A stretch of 21,238 bases of DNA from a virus. Position numbers and translations under genes: made by a program. Position 1 is the stretch's first letter, and the number at the start of each line of letters is the position of its first letter. This document shows positions 13,209 to 19,419 of this stretch, piece by piece. The DNA is taken from the IMG/VR virus record IMGVR_UViG_3300005841_000089, positions 1 through 21,238 of that record; one strand, given 5' to 3'. The notes under the pieces are model-generated. The model had not been told where the DNA came from and did not search any database. It saw only the letters and a program-made list of their open reading frames with translations.

Positions 13209-13970
13209 CTAGTGCCTCACGAACTCGACGGGTCGCTGCATGGTCCAACACAGGCCGCAGGTACCGCAGCAATCGGTCTTTCCGGTCTGCACGGGGCAGA
13301 GAACGTGTTTGCTCTCCGACGCAGCGGTGATCACGAGGCTGTCCACACCCGAGAACCGGATCACGCAGCGCCCAGGCCAGTCGGCGTTGAGGGCTGCGAC
13401 TGCGGCGCCGATCCGGCTGGTCCGATCCCTGGCGGTGAACCCGAAGACGTGCAGCTGCGGCACTTCTGCGAGGAGGACGGACCAGAGATCGGCATAGGCT
13501 GGGCTGTAGAAGTCGCCGAGGATGTGCAGCCGGACGGCGAAACCGCGCGGGTGCTTGCGGCCGAGGTCGACGACCTCGTCGATCAGCCGGGCTTCCAGCG
13601 CCATGCCCGCCATGTGGCGGCGCGACCAGTTCATGTTGTTGCCGTAGCAGGTCGACCACTCGCCGCAGGACCGCGGGCAGGTCGCGCGCTCCTCCAAGGT
13701 GAGGGTGTAGAGCGGGAAGCCTTTCCAACGGCCTTTGGTTACCAGCCGCCCTATCTTCCGCTGGTTCATGCCCGAGATGAGCAGACGGGGGCTGTCAGCG
13801 GGGTGCACGACGCGGCTGGGGAAGAGCGTCCGCGCGTCAGCGGCCGCGGGATGGTCAGGCAGCAGCTTGATGCGTGCACCGCTGCCGCTCACCGGCTTAT
13901 TGGCGATTCGGTGCAAGGAGCCGCCGTACTGCACCGGGCGAGCGGTCTGCTCGCGCGTCGGGAGACTCAT
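13209..13970 (-). CDS. Gp88-family cysteine-motif protein
   Basis: A 253-residue protein (MSLPTREQTARPVQYGG), ATG overlapping the previous stop by four bases. The centre has 'FPLYTLTLEERATCPRSC' leading to CYGNNM, i.e. Cys98-x3-Cys102-x5-Cys108-Tyr. 'RLHILGDFYSPAYADLW' (147-163) follows, and the C-terminus has a dense cysteine group (Cys225, 234, 235, 238, 241). This matches the mycobacteriophage gene product 88 family. Its N-terminal cysteine triad and 'lHv.GDFys' strand resemble a radical-SAM-like barrel with a second metal site. Activity is unknown. It is encoded early in the left arm. Its counterpart in the right arm is the DUF5131 protein. Confidence 0.8.
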   Translation of the reverse strand: MSLPTREQTARPVQYGGSLHRIANKPVSGSGARIKLLPDHPAAADARTLFPSRVVHPADSPRLLISGMNQRKIGRLVTKGRWKGFPLYTLTLEERATCPRSCGEWSTCYGNNMNWSRRHMAGMALEARLIDEVVDLGRKHPRGFAVRLHILGDFYSPAYADLWSVLLAEVPQLHVFGFTARDRTSRIGAAVAALNADWPGRCVIRFSGVDSLVITAASESKHVLCPVQTGKTDCCGTCGLCWTMQRPVEFVRH

Positions 13971-14329
13971 GCGTCACCTCCTGCGCGAAGCTCGCGAGCA
14001 TTCTGGAGCGCGCGCTCGTGAGCCGCATAGGTGGCTGCCGTATGCTTGTAGCGGTCTTGCAGCCCCCGAAGGCAGCGCGCCAACGTGACATCAGCGCTGT
14101 CGAGCAGCCATGGAGCGCGTCGGCCAAAACCAGCAGAGCGGGCGGTGTACCAGTCACCGCTCTCGCGTGCGGTCCACGTTACCTCAAGGGTCGAGAGCCT
14201 ATTGAAGCCACTGGACTGGGTGCCAGTTGCCACCAGCTTTGTCGCGCCCTTTGCCGCTTTGTGGACGGTCCAGTCGTAGCCAGGCATCAGCTTCGTGAGC
14301 TTGGCGCGAAAGTCGGTGCTCGCGCTCAT
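13967..14329 (-). CDS. Hypothetical early protein
   Basis: A 120-residue protein (MSASTDFRAKLTKLMPGYDW). The start at ATG 14329 makes a four-base ATGA overlap with the Cro-like gene. The longer upstream frame runs over that gene and is rejected. Segments 'TKLVATGTQSSGFNRLSTLE' and 'VTWTARESGDWYTARSAGFG' look like a beta-rich domain, followed by a helical C-terminus rich in Arg and Ala. No family recognised. As the second gene of the left operon it may be a delayed-early or anti-host function. Confidence 0.55.
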   Translation of the reverse strand: MSASTDFRAKLTKLMPGYDWTVHKAAKGATKLVATGTQSSGFNRLSTLEVTWTARESGDWYTARSAGFGRRAPWLLDSADVTLARCLRGLQDRYKHTAATYAAHERALQNARELRAGGDA

Positions 14330-14544
14330 GCTGCTGCGTCCTGTGCGAGCGCTTCGAACGAAACAGCCTTGCCTTGCTCCTCCGCAATCGAAGCGATGTG
14401 GAACCAGTACTTTGCAGGAATACGGCGTCCAGCAAGGCTCCAAGAGCGGACGGTTACGTCCGCGACAGGCACGCCTCGTGAGCGAAGAGCATCAGCGACC
14501 GCCTTGGCGCCACCGAGCATCTGTATCGTGGTGCTATGTTCCAT
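14326..14544 (-). CDS. Cro/YdaS-like transcriptional regulator
   Basis: From ATG 14544 the protein has 72 residues (MEHSTTIQMLGGAKAVADAL). A start six codons upstream (14562) is possible but lies inside the operator region. The helix-turn-helix 'GGAKAVADALRSRGVPVADV' followed by 'VRSWSLAGRRIPAKYWFHIA' is the pattern of YdaS/Cro-like phage regulators. It is the first gene of the minus-strand arm, divergent from the repressor. This is the classic cro position, and it probably shuts down the repressor promoter after lytic commitment. Confidence 0.75.
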   Translation of the reverse strand: MEHSTTIQMLGGAKAVADALRSRGVPVADVTVRSWSLAGRRIPAKYWFHIASIAEEQGKAVSFEALAQDAAA

Positions 14545-14553
14545 ATTGGCAAG

Positions 14554-14595
14554 CGCTATCATTCGTAGCGCTACGTTGCAATATGATTTGTAGCG
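14554..14595. promoter_or_regulatory. Immunity operators and divergent promoters (cro-like / repressor)
   Basis: A perfect dyad CGCTATCATTCGTAGCG lies at 14554-14570 (CGCTA-N7-TAGCG). A 12-bp palindrome CGTAGCGCTACG (14564-14575) overlaps it. A second, imperfect site CAATATGATTTGTAGCG is at 14579-14595. The plus-strand box TATGAT (14582-14587) is a good -10 for the repressor and overlaps the second site, which implies autoregulation. On the minus strand TTGCAA (14581-14576) could be the -35 of the leftward promoter, with the palindrome in its spacer. Its -10 is weak. The same site type recurs at 15742-15778. Confidence 0.7.
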
Positions 14596-14615
14596 TCGCC
14601 TCGTGCGATTGGGAC

Positions 14616-15308
14616 ATGATGAACAGTCCCGATCTCGACCTACCGCATGAGCGCCTTGCCTGGGCGAGAGAGCAGGCGGGGTTCGCCGACAAGGCGGACT
14701 TCGCCCGCGCGTGCAACGTCAATCCGACGACGTATCGGGCCTACGAAAGCGGTCAGAACGGCTTCGCCAAATACGCAGCGCTCTTCGCCAAGCGCTTAGG
14801 CATCGCTGCAGAGTGGCTTCTTGAGGGTGGCCCAACGCCCGTGATCGTTCGCGGTGACAGAGCGCCAGACCTGCCTCCGATCATAAAAGCGGAAGACGGT
14901 GCCGTGCCGCTACGGCACATCGACATGAACCTCGCCATGGGCGAGGGCGTCACGCTGGACGACTACTACGAAGAAGGGGTGTTCGAGTTCGACGCAGCTC
15001 TACTTCGGCAGATAAGCCGGGCTCCGGCCCAACGCCTGGTTGTAGGACGAGGAATAGGCGACAGCATGATGCCGACCATCCATGATGATGCGATGGTCAT
15101 TTTTGATACCACTCAAACTGAACTGAACAACGACGATAAGATCTGGGCGATCAGCCTTTACGGCGCTGCGAGCATCAAGCGTCTTCAGGTAGTTGGGCGG
15201 GGAAGAGTACTTGTCGTGTCGGATAATCCGATAGTGCCGAACAAGGAGGTCGCGCGCGACGATATTCACATCTTAGGTCGCGTTATCTGGTCTGCTCGTA
15301 AACACTAG
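14616..15308 (+). CDS. CI/LexA-type phage repressor with S24 self-cleavage domain
   Basis: A 230-residue repressor (from ATG 14616; the next codon is also ATG). I rejected the earlier in-frame ATG 14583 because it lies within the likely -10 box. Residues 13-68 form an Xre-type HTH ('FARACNVNPTTYRAYESGQN'), with 'LFAKRLGIAAEWLLEGG' closing it. The C-terminal S24 peptidase domain has catalytic Ser150 in 'GIGDSMMPTIHDDAMVIFD' and Lys188 in 'GAASIKRLQ'. A canonical Ala-Gly cleavage site is not obvious; 'MNLAMGEG' (104-111) is the closest. It maintains lysogeny by binding the flanking operators, and DNA damage would trigger self-cleavage. Confidence 0.92.
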   Translation: MMNSPDLDLPHERLAWAREQAGFADKADFARACNVNPTTYRAYESGQNGFAKYAALFAKRLGIAAEWLLEGGPTPVIVRGDRAPDLPPIIKAEDGAVPLRHIDMNLAMGEGVTLDDYYEEGVFEFDAALLRQISRAPAQRLVVGRGIGDSMMPTIHDDAMVIFDTTQTELNNDDKIWAISLYGAASIKRLQVVGRGRVLVVSDNPIVPNKEVARDDIHILGRVIWSARKH

Positions 15309-15314
15309 GATCAC

Positions 15315-15731
15315 TTGCCTAATCAACTCTCCTTAGCGGTCGTAGGCGCTGACCACCCGAACAAGAGCGGCCCTGCCCGCCGCTTCGAAATCGCGATGTG
15401 CATACCGGGGGAAAGGGTCGACTTGGTCCCGGAGCCGAAGAACCCGAAAGACCCTCGAGCGATCGCCGTCATGAGCGAGCGGGGTATTCAGATCGGGTAC
15501 GTTCGGGCCGAGCGATGTCAGCTAGTTCACACCTACATGCGACGCGGGCCCGTTATTGCCGTCTTCCAGCAGGCTGAGCCATGGGGGGCGACAATCAGAG
15601 TGTCATTCGGAGGAGAGGCACCGGAGCTGCCAGATGTAGTGGATCGGAGGCGGCCAGAGCGGGACAGCCTGGATCAGCGCGACGATTCGGCAGACGACTG
15701 GTGGCCTGACGAAATCTGGCCAGACGACTAG
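15315..15731 (+). CDS. Stand-alone HIRAN-domain protein
   Basis: A 138-residue protein with a TTG start at 15315, six bases after the repressor stop, with AGGA just upstream. Residues 7-85 contain 'VVGADHPNKSGPARRFEIAM', 'PGERVDLVPEPKNPKDPRAI' and 'AVMSERGIQIGYVRAERCQL'. These are the conserved 'v.G..y......l..gd.v.L..Ep.NpyDp.Ai.V....g..iGylp' pattern of HIRAN, which binds single-stranded DNA 3' ends in Rad5/HLTF-type enzymes. The C-terminal tail is acidic and Trp-rich (DDSADDWWPDEIWPDD). It is co-transcribed with the repressor, so it is probably expressed in lysogens. Function is unknown. Confidence 0.8.
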   Translation: MPNQLSLAVVGADHPNKSGPARRFEIAMCIPGERVDLVPEPKNPKDPRAIAVMSERGIQIGYVRAERCQLVHTYMRRGPVIAVFQQAEPWGATIRVSFGGEAPELPDVVDRRRPERDSLDQRDDSADDWWPDEIWPDD

Positions 15732-15741
15732 CGTCCCGTAG

Positions 15742-15784
15742 CGCTACAAATCGTGTTGACACGCTACAAATCATAGCGCAGTAA
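15742..15784 (+). promoter_or_regulatory. Right-arm promoter overlapped by repressor operators
   Basis: A consensus -35 box TTGACA (15756-15761) lies between two copies of CGCTACAAATC (15742-15752 and 15762-15772), 20 bp apart. The second copy is part of a perfect CGCTA-N7-TAGCG dyad (15762-15778). The -10 17 bp downstream (CAGTAA) is poor. These sites match those at 14554-14595 in both sequence and layout, so the repressor should block transcription of the right arm (clamp, PRTRC genes). No other promoter is evident before 15849. Confidence 0.7.
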
Positions 15785-15848
15785 GTCTCCAACACCCGAC
15801 CGGTGAGCCGTAAGCGCAGACCCGGAAGGATCCATCTGGAGACCTTCG

Positions 15849-16058
15849 ATGCACACTGCATCCTGCCAGCCTCGCACCGTTACCCAGCCGCACCGCGGCT
15901 CTGAGGTCATTTTTGTCCAGCGCGACTTGGTCGTCAGCTTCTTGCAGGACTTCCTAACCGCTTACGACGAGGACGATGCCGCCAAGCGCGCGGTGTTCAC
16001 CAGCTACGTTCGCGCCCGCGCAGAAATGCAGCTCGCTGCATGGGGGATCGCACGGTGA
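15849..16058 (+). CDS. Small hypothetical early protein
   Basis: A 69-residue protein (MHTASCQPRTVTQPHRGSEV), first gene of the right arm. It is preceded by CTGGAG seven bases before the ATG. The C-terminal half is helical (DLVVSFLQDFLTAYDEDDAA, RAVFTSYVRARAEMQLAAWG). No family is recognised. Its stop overlaps the next GTG start by three bases within GTGA, so translation is coupled. Confidence 0.55.
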   Translation: MHTASCQPRTVTQPHRGSEVIFVQRDLVVSFLQDFLTAYDEDDAAKRAVFTSYVRARAEMQLAAWGIAR

Positions 16059-16282
16059 GCCGCGTACATGCCCGCGCGGCTAAGTGGGTGCATGACTATG
16101 CCGCTCTGGCAGAGGCTCGCGCGATCCGACGGCACAACATGTTCGCGGAGATGCGCGAGCTCGTTGCCGAGGCGAGCGCAGCCGGCGAGCCGAGCCTTGG
16201 TGGCGGCACCCTGATCGTGTGCGCAGCGACGTCCTGCCTGTTCGTCGTTCTGGTCGCCTGCTTTGCGGTGTTGTCGCAGTGA
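16055..16282 (+). CDS. Small protein with one C-terminal membrane segment
   Basis: GTG 16055 (GTGA overlap) gives 75 residues: MSRVHARAAKWVHDYAALAE, then a charged helix, then a hydrophobic segment 'TLIVCAATSCLFVVLVACFA' reaching the C-terminus. It is therefore probably a tail-anchored membrane protein with its N-terminus in the cytoplasm. The ATG 15 bases upstream is inside the preceding gene and has no better ribosome site. A role in superinfection exclusion or host membrane interaction is only a possibility. Confidence 0.55.
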   Translation: MSRVHARAAKWVHDYAALAEARAIRRHNMFAEMRELVAEASAAGEPSLGGGTLIVCAATSCLFVVLVACFAVLSQ

Positions 16283-16461
16283 GCCGCCCTCCCGTCCTTT
16301 CCTACGATGAGGCCGAGAAGGTGGCGGAAGACCTCGGGCGCGTGTGGCTTGGCCTCACCGGCGCCTCGCAGGTGCCATCGACCGAGACGCTCACCGACCT
16401 CGTGCAGCGCGTCCAGCGCAAGGCTCGCGAGGTGGTGGCCAGCCGCCCTGAGCGCGCCTGA
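16279..16461 (+). CDS. Small hypothetical protein
   Basis: GTG 16279 (four-base GTGA overlap with the membrane protein gene) gives 60 residues (MSRPPVLSYDEAEKVAEDLG, then VWLGLTGASQVPSTETLTDL). It is acidic then basic, predicted helical. It has no recognised family. The coupled start and codon content consistent with neighbours support expression. Confidence 0.5.
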   Translation: MSRPPVLSYDEAEKVAEDLGRVWLGLTGASQVPSTETLTDLVQRVQRKAREVVASRPERA

Positions 16462-16486
16462 TCTCCATCAGCAAGGATCGCCCATC

Positions 16487-17659
16487 ATGATCGAAGTCAA
16501 CCGTAAGCAGTTTACCCGCGCGCTCGACCTGGCGTCGGCAGTCGTGGGCAAGTCCAGCACCATCCCGATCCTGCAATCAATGAAGGTTACGGCGAACGGC
16601 GCCTTGCGTCTGGAGGCCACCAATCTCGACAACTGCACCTGCGCTGAGCTGCCTTATGAAGGCGCCGCGGGCAACTTTCTCCTGCCCCAGCCGCGCATGC
16701 TGCGGAGCGCTATCAACCAGGCAGGCGGCGATGACGTCAGCGTGCTTCCTGCCGACGATCGCTCCATCGAGGTTCGCTCAGGGCGGCTCGGCAGCAAGCT
16801 GCTCACTATGCCGGTATGCGACTTCCCGCCCTTGGATCGCATTGGCTTCGAGGAGTTTTCGGCAACGCTGGGCGCGGCCGAGTTCAAGCAGCTGGCTCGT
16901 CTCGTTCCTGCGATCTCGCAGGAGGAGACGCGCTACTACCTCAACGGCATCTGTGTGAAGCGGCTTGATGGCTGGACCTATCGGTTCGCGGCAACAGACG
17001 GCCACAAGTTGATGATCGTCGATATCCCGCTGCCCGATGCAGTCGGCATCATCCCTGACAACACTATCATTCCGCGCGATTGGCTGACCATCGTGCTGGC
17101 GCGGCTGGCCAAGGCCAAGGAGGGCGCCCGCCTCACGTTCGGGCGCATGGCCGTGCCGAATAACGCTGGTCCGGATCTGCCCCTCGCTCCGGGCGGGCCG
17201 CGGATCGCGCTGCAAGGCGATCTCGACGGCATCGTCTACTCGGTGACCGGCAAGTTGATCGACGGACAGTACCCTGACTACCAGCGGGTGGTGCCGACCG
17301 ACACTCGGTACGTTGTGCGGGTGAGCCGACGCGAACTCGTGCAGGCCATCTCTGCTCTGGCTTCCCTTAGCTTCGACAAGTCGTTCCGAGCGGTGAAGCT
17401 GACGTTCCCAGCCGGAAAGCTGCGGTGCGAGCTGTTTAACGTCGAGTTGGGGACGAGCACCTTCGATATCGACGCCGAACATAATGTCGCGGCAGGCCTC
17501 GAACAGATTGGGTTCAACGCCAAGTACCTGCTTGCCATGTGCAACTCGCTGACCGGCGAGGAGATGCAGCTGCACCTGTCGGCGCACGACGCACCGGCGA
17601 TCGTGACCGACCCTGCCGACACCGCCTTCAAGGGCGTAATCATGCCGATGAGGGTCTGA
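16487..17659 (+). CDS. dnaN: DNA polymerase III beta sliding clamp (phage-encoded)
   Basis: A 390-residue protein with AAGGA nine bases before ATG 16487. It spans all three clamp domains. Landmarks are 'SSTIPILQSMKV' (residues 23-34), 'RFAATDGHKLMIVDI' (166-180, matching the conserved ATDGHRLA), 'GKLIDGQYPDYQRVVP' (255-270, matching the conserved kLIDG.fPdY.rViP) and the C-terminal 'VIMPMRV' (matching MPMRL). The dimeric ring encircles DNA and gives the polymerase processivity. It is slightly longer than the bacterial form (about 366-375) and no host dnaA/recF genes flank it, so it is not the chromosomal copy. It lies in the repressor-controlled right arm. Confidence 0.93.
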   Translation: MIEVNRKQFTRALDLASAVVGKSSTIPILQSMKVTANGALRLEATNLDNCTCAELPYEGAAGNFLLPQPRMLRSAINQAGGDDVSVLPADDRSIEVRSGRLGSKLLTMPVCDFPPLDRIGFEEFSATLGAAEFKQLARLVPAISQEETRYYLNGICVKRLDGWTYRFAATDGHKLMIVDIPLPDAVGIIPDNTIIPRDWLTIVLARLAKAKEGARLTFGRMAVPNNAGPDLPLAPGGPRIALQGDLDGIVYSVTGKLIDGQYPDYQRVVPTDTRYVVRVSRRELVQAISALASLSFDKSFRAVKLTFPAGKLRCELFNVELGTSTFDIDAEHNVAAGLEQIGFNAKYLLAMCNSLTGEEMQLHLSAHDAPAIVTDPADTAFKGVIMPMRV

Positions 17660-17662
17660 GCA

Positions 17663-18073
17663 ATGCGCACGGGTACCGCAGCATCCTGGTGGGCCAGCCG
17701 TGACGGCGAGTTCTTCACCTCGGGGCCGCACACCACGCGCGAGGACGCGATCTTCGCCGGTCGGGAGGATTTCGAAGGCCAGGGCTTCTACATTGTCGAG
17801 GCGGCGTCAGAGGCAATCACCTTCAGCGCCGCTCGTCTGATCGACGATCAGTACTTCGACCGCGATGACCTGTTCCACTCCGATGGTGATGGTCCCGACC
17901 GGCGCACCAACTCGAAGGCAGCCGACGCCGAGTTGCAGGAGATGCTTGACGCGTGGCTCGTGCGCCATGCTGACACGTTCGTTGCACCCACCATGTTCGC
18001 CTGGTCGCGCGGCAAGGAGCTGATCCCGGCCGGCGCCGTCAGCGACGAGCTCGAGGTGCAGCACGATGGCTGA
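17663..18073 (+). CDS. Hypothetical phage protein
   Basis: A 136-residue protein (MRTGTAASWWASRDGEFFTS) that starts four bases after the clamp gene and overlaps the following gene by eight bases. 'GPHTTREDAIFAGREDFEGQ' and 'GFYIVEAASEAITFSAARLI' suggest an alpha/beta fold. The C-terminus is acidic and Trp-containing. No family recognised. The close packing suggests one operon with the clamp and the DUF5131 gene. Confidence 0.6.
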   Translation: MRTGTAASWWASRDGEFFTSGPHTTREDAIFAGREDFEGQGFYIVEAASEAITFSAARLIDDQYFDRDDLFHSDGDGPDRRTNSKAADAELQEMLDAWLVRHADTFVAPTMFAWSRGKELIPAGAVSDELEVQHDG

Positions 18074-19139
18074 CGGCACCAAGATCGAGTGGGCGGACGC
18101 CACGCTGAACTATGTCAACGGCTGCTCGCTGGCCTCGCCTGGCTGCACCAACTGCTATGCGATGAAGCAGGCTCATCGCTTCGACGTGCGCCGCGGTCTC
18201 ACCCAGATGACCAAGGGCGGCATGGTCTGGACAGGCGAAATCCGCCTGAACGATAAGGCTCTGCAGCAGGCTCTGGCGTGGAAACGCGGCCGCCGGATCT
18301 TCTGGAACGCACACGGCGACCTGTTCCACGAGAACGTGCCCGACGCGGCGATCGACCGGCTGTTCGCCGTCTGCGCGCTCACGCCGCAGCACACGCATAT
18401 GATCCTTACGAAGCGCTCGGCGCGGATGCGGGAGTATCTGACGAAGCTCTCCACCATTTGGCACGATGCCGGCGATCCGTTCGACGATCGCATCGGATCG
18501 CTGCTGGTCGAGCTATCCGGCTCGCCCTGCGCCATCGGTGTGTGGGAAGATCAGTTCATCCTTCCGAACGTCTGGCTTGGCGTCAGCGTCGAGGACCAGC
18601 AGCGCGCGGACGAGCGCATTCCTGACCTGCTTAACACGCCAGCCGCAGTGCGCTTCATCAGCGCGGAGCCGCTGCTCGGACCCGTCGATCTAGGCGCCGT
18701 TCGCTGGGATGTGGCGGGCTATCCGATGCTCGGGGCATTGCCCAACCCGGCCGAGGCTGACGACTTTCGGTGGGCGCATCATGACACCCAAGGTATCCGC
18801 TGGGTAATCATTGGCGGCGAAAGTGGCCCGAATGCGCGACCGATGCACCCGGACTGGGCGCGCTCGCTACGGGACCAGTGCCAAGCCGCCGGCGTGCCGT
18901 TGCTGTTCAAACAATGGGGAGAGTGGGAAGTCTCGCTCGACCGTGAACGCGACGATCCCGATTGGCGCGCCAACTATACCAACGATTACGTCGATCACGG
19001 CAAGTCCAAGTGGCTGAACCTTGCTGGCGGGAGCGGCTTCCACGGGGAGCGCTTCCTCGTCATGCGCCGCGTCGGCAAGAAAGCCGCCGGCCGCCTGTTG
19101 GACGGGCGCGAGTGGTCGGAGTTCCCCGGCCATGGCTGA
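18066..19139 (+). CDS. Phage Gp37/Gp68 family (DUF5131) three-cysteine protein
   Basis: A 357-residue protein (MADGTKIEWADATLNYVNGC). The N-terminal triad Cys20-x6-Cys27-x2-Cys30-Tyr in 'GCSLASPGCTNCYAM' is the hallmark of DUF5131. Other family blocks are 'NDLFHEN'-like 'AHGDLFHENVPDAAIDRLFA', 'HTHMILTKRSARM', 'NVWLGVSVEDQQRADERIP', 'RFISAEPLLGPVDL', 'WVIIGGESGPNARPMHPDW' and 'GVPLLFKQWGEW'. The fold is predicted to be a radical-SAM-like barrel. Activity is unknown. In mobile elements the family often pairs with a tcmP partner gene, which is absent next to it here. It overlaps neighbours by 8 bases on both sides. Confidence 0.92.
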   Translation: MADGTKIEWADATLNYVNGCSLASPGCTNCYAMKQAHRFDVRRGLTQMTKGGMVWTGEIRLNDKALQQALAWKRGRRIFWNAHGDLFHENVPDAAIDRLFAVCALTPQHTHMILTKRSARMREYLTKLSTIWHDAGDPFDDRIGSLLVELSGSPCAIGVWEDQFILPNVWLGVSVEDQQRADERIPDLLNTPAAVRFISAEPLLGPVDLGAVRWDVAGYPMLGALPNPAEADDFRWAHHDTQGIRWVIIGGESGPNARPMHPDWARSLRDQCQAAGVPLLFKQWGEWEVSLDRERDDPDWRANYTNDYVDHGKSKWLNLAGGSGFHGERFLVMRRVGKKAAGRLLDGREWSEFPGHG

Positions 19140-19419
19140 CGCGCTCGCCATCGGGACCGACGACCCGCTCTTCGATCCGACAAAGCCGATGCTCGTCAAC
19201 GGCTACCGCTTCCTGCCGGCGCCGCACGACACCGGCGACACCTTCCAGCAGGCAGTTGGCATAGCCAGCGAGCTCTACTCCGACATCGAAGTGGCCGTGT
19301 GGCTCACAGCGCCCCAGCCGCTGCTCAACAACCTGAACCCCATCCAGCTGCTCGCCCTTGGCCGAAGCCCTGAGCTTCTCCGCGTGATGCAGGCTCTCGA
19401 CGAAGGAGCATACCTTTGA
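19132..19419 (+). CDS. MbcA/ParS/Xre antitoxin C-terminal-domain-like protein
   Basis: A 95-residue protein (MADALAIGTDDPLFDPTKPM) starting 8 bases inside the DUF5131 gene. Residues 47-95 read 'YSDIEVAVWLTAPQPLL' then 'LNPIQLLALGRSPELLRVMQ' and 'ALDEGAYL'. This follows the DUF2384 pattern (a..WL..pn..L.g..P..LL..g.....v...l..i..G.y) that binds toxins of the RES type. No N-terminal HTH and no RES toxin are seen in the window. The gene abuts a ParB-like gene (four-base TTGA overlap). It may be a repurposed toxin-binding or partition-associated domain. Confidence 0.6.
   Translation: MADALAIGTDDPLFDPTKPMLVNGYRFLPAPHDTGDTFQQAVGIASELYSDIEVAVWLTAPQPLLNNLNPIQLLALGRSPELLRVMQALDEGAYL

Noticed and set aside
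12885-14021. A 378-codon open frame on the plus strand
   Set aside because: It lies antisense to the Gp88-like and neighbouring genes, has no ribosome site, and its product is low-complexity Gly/Arg/Ala-rich as expected for a shadow frame in high-GC DNA.
14583-14615. Earlier ATG (MICSVASC...) for the repressor
   Set aside because: It falls in the TATGAT -10 box and operator, so it would have to precede the transcription start.
16778-17731. A 317-codon minus-strand frame opposite the sliding clamp
   Set aside because: Antisense to a full-length clamp with intact motifs; no domain recognised in the shadow.
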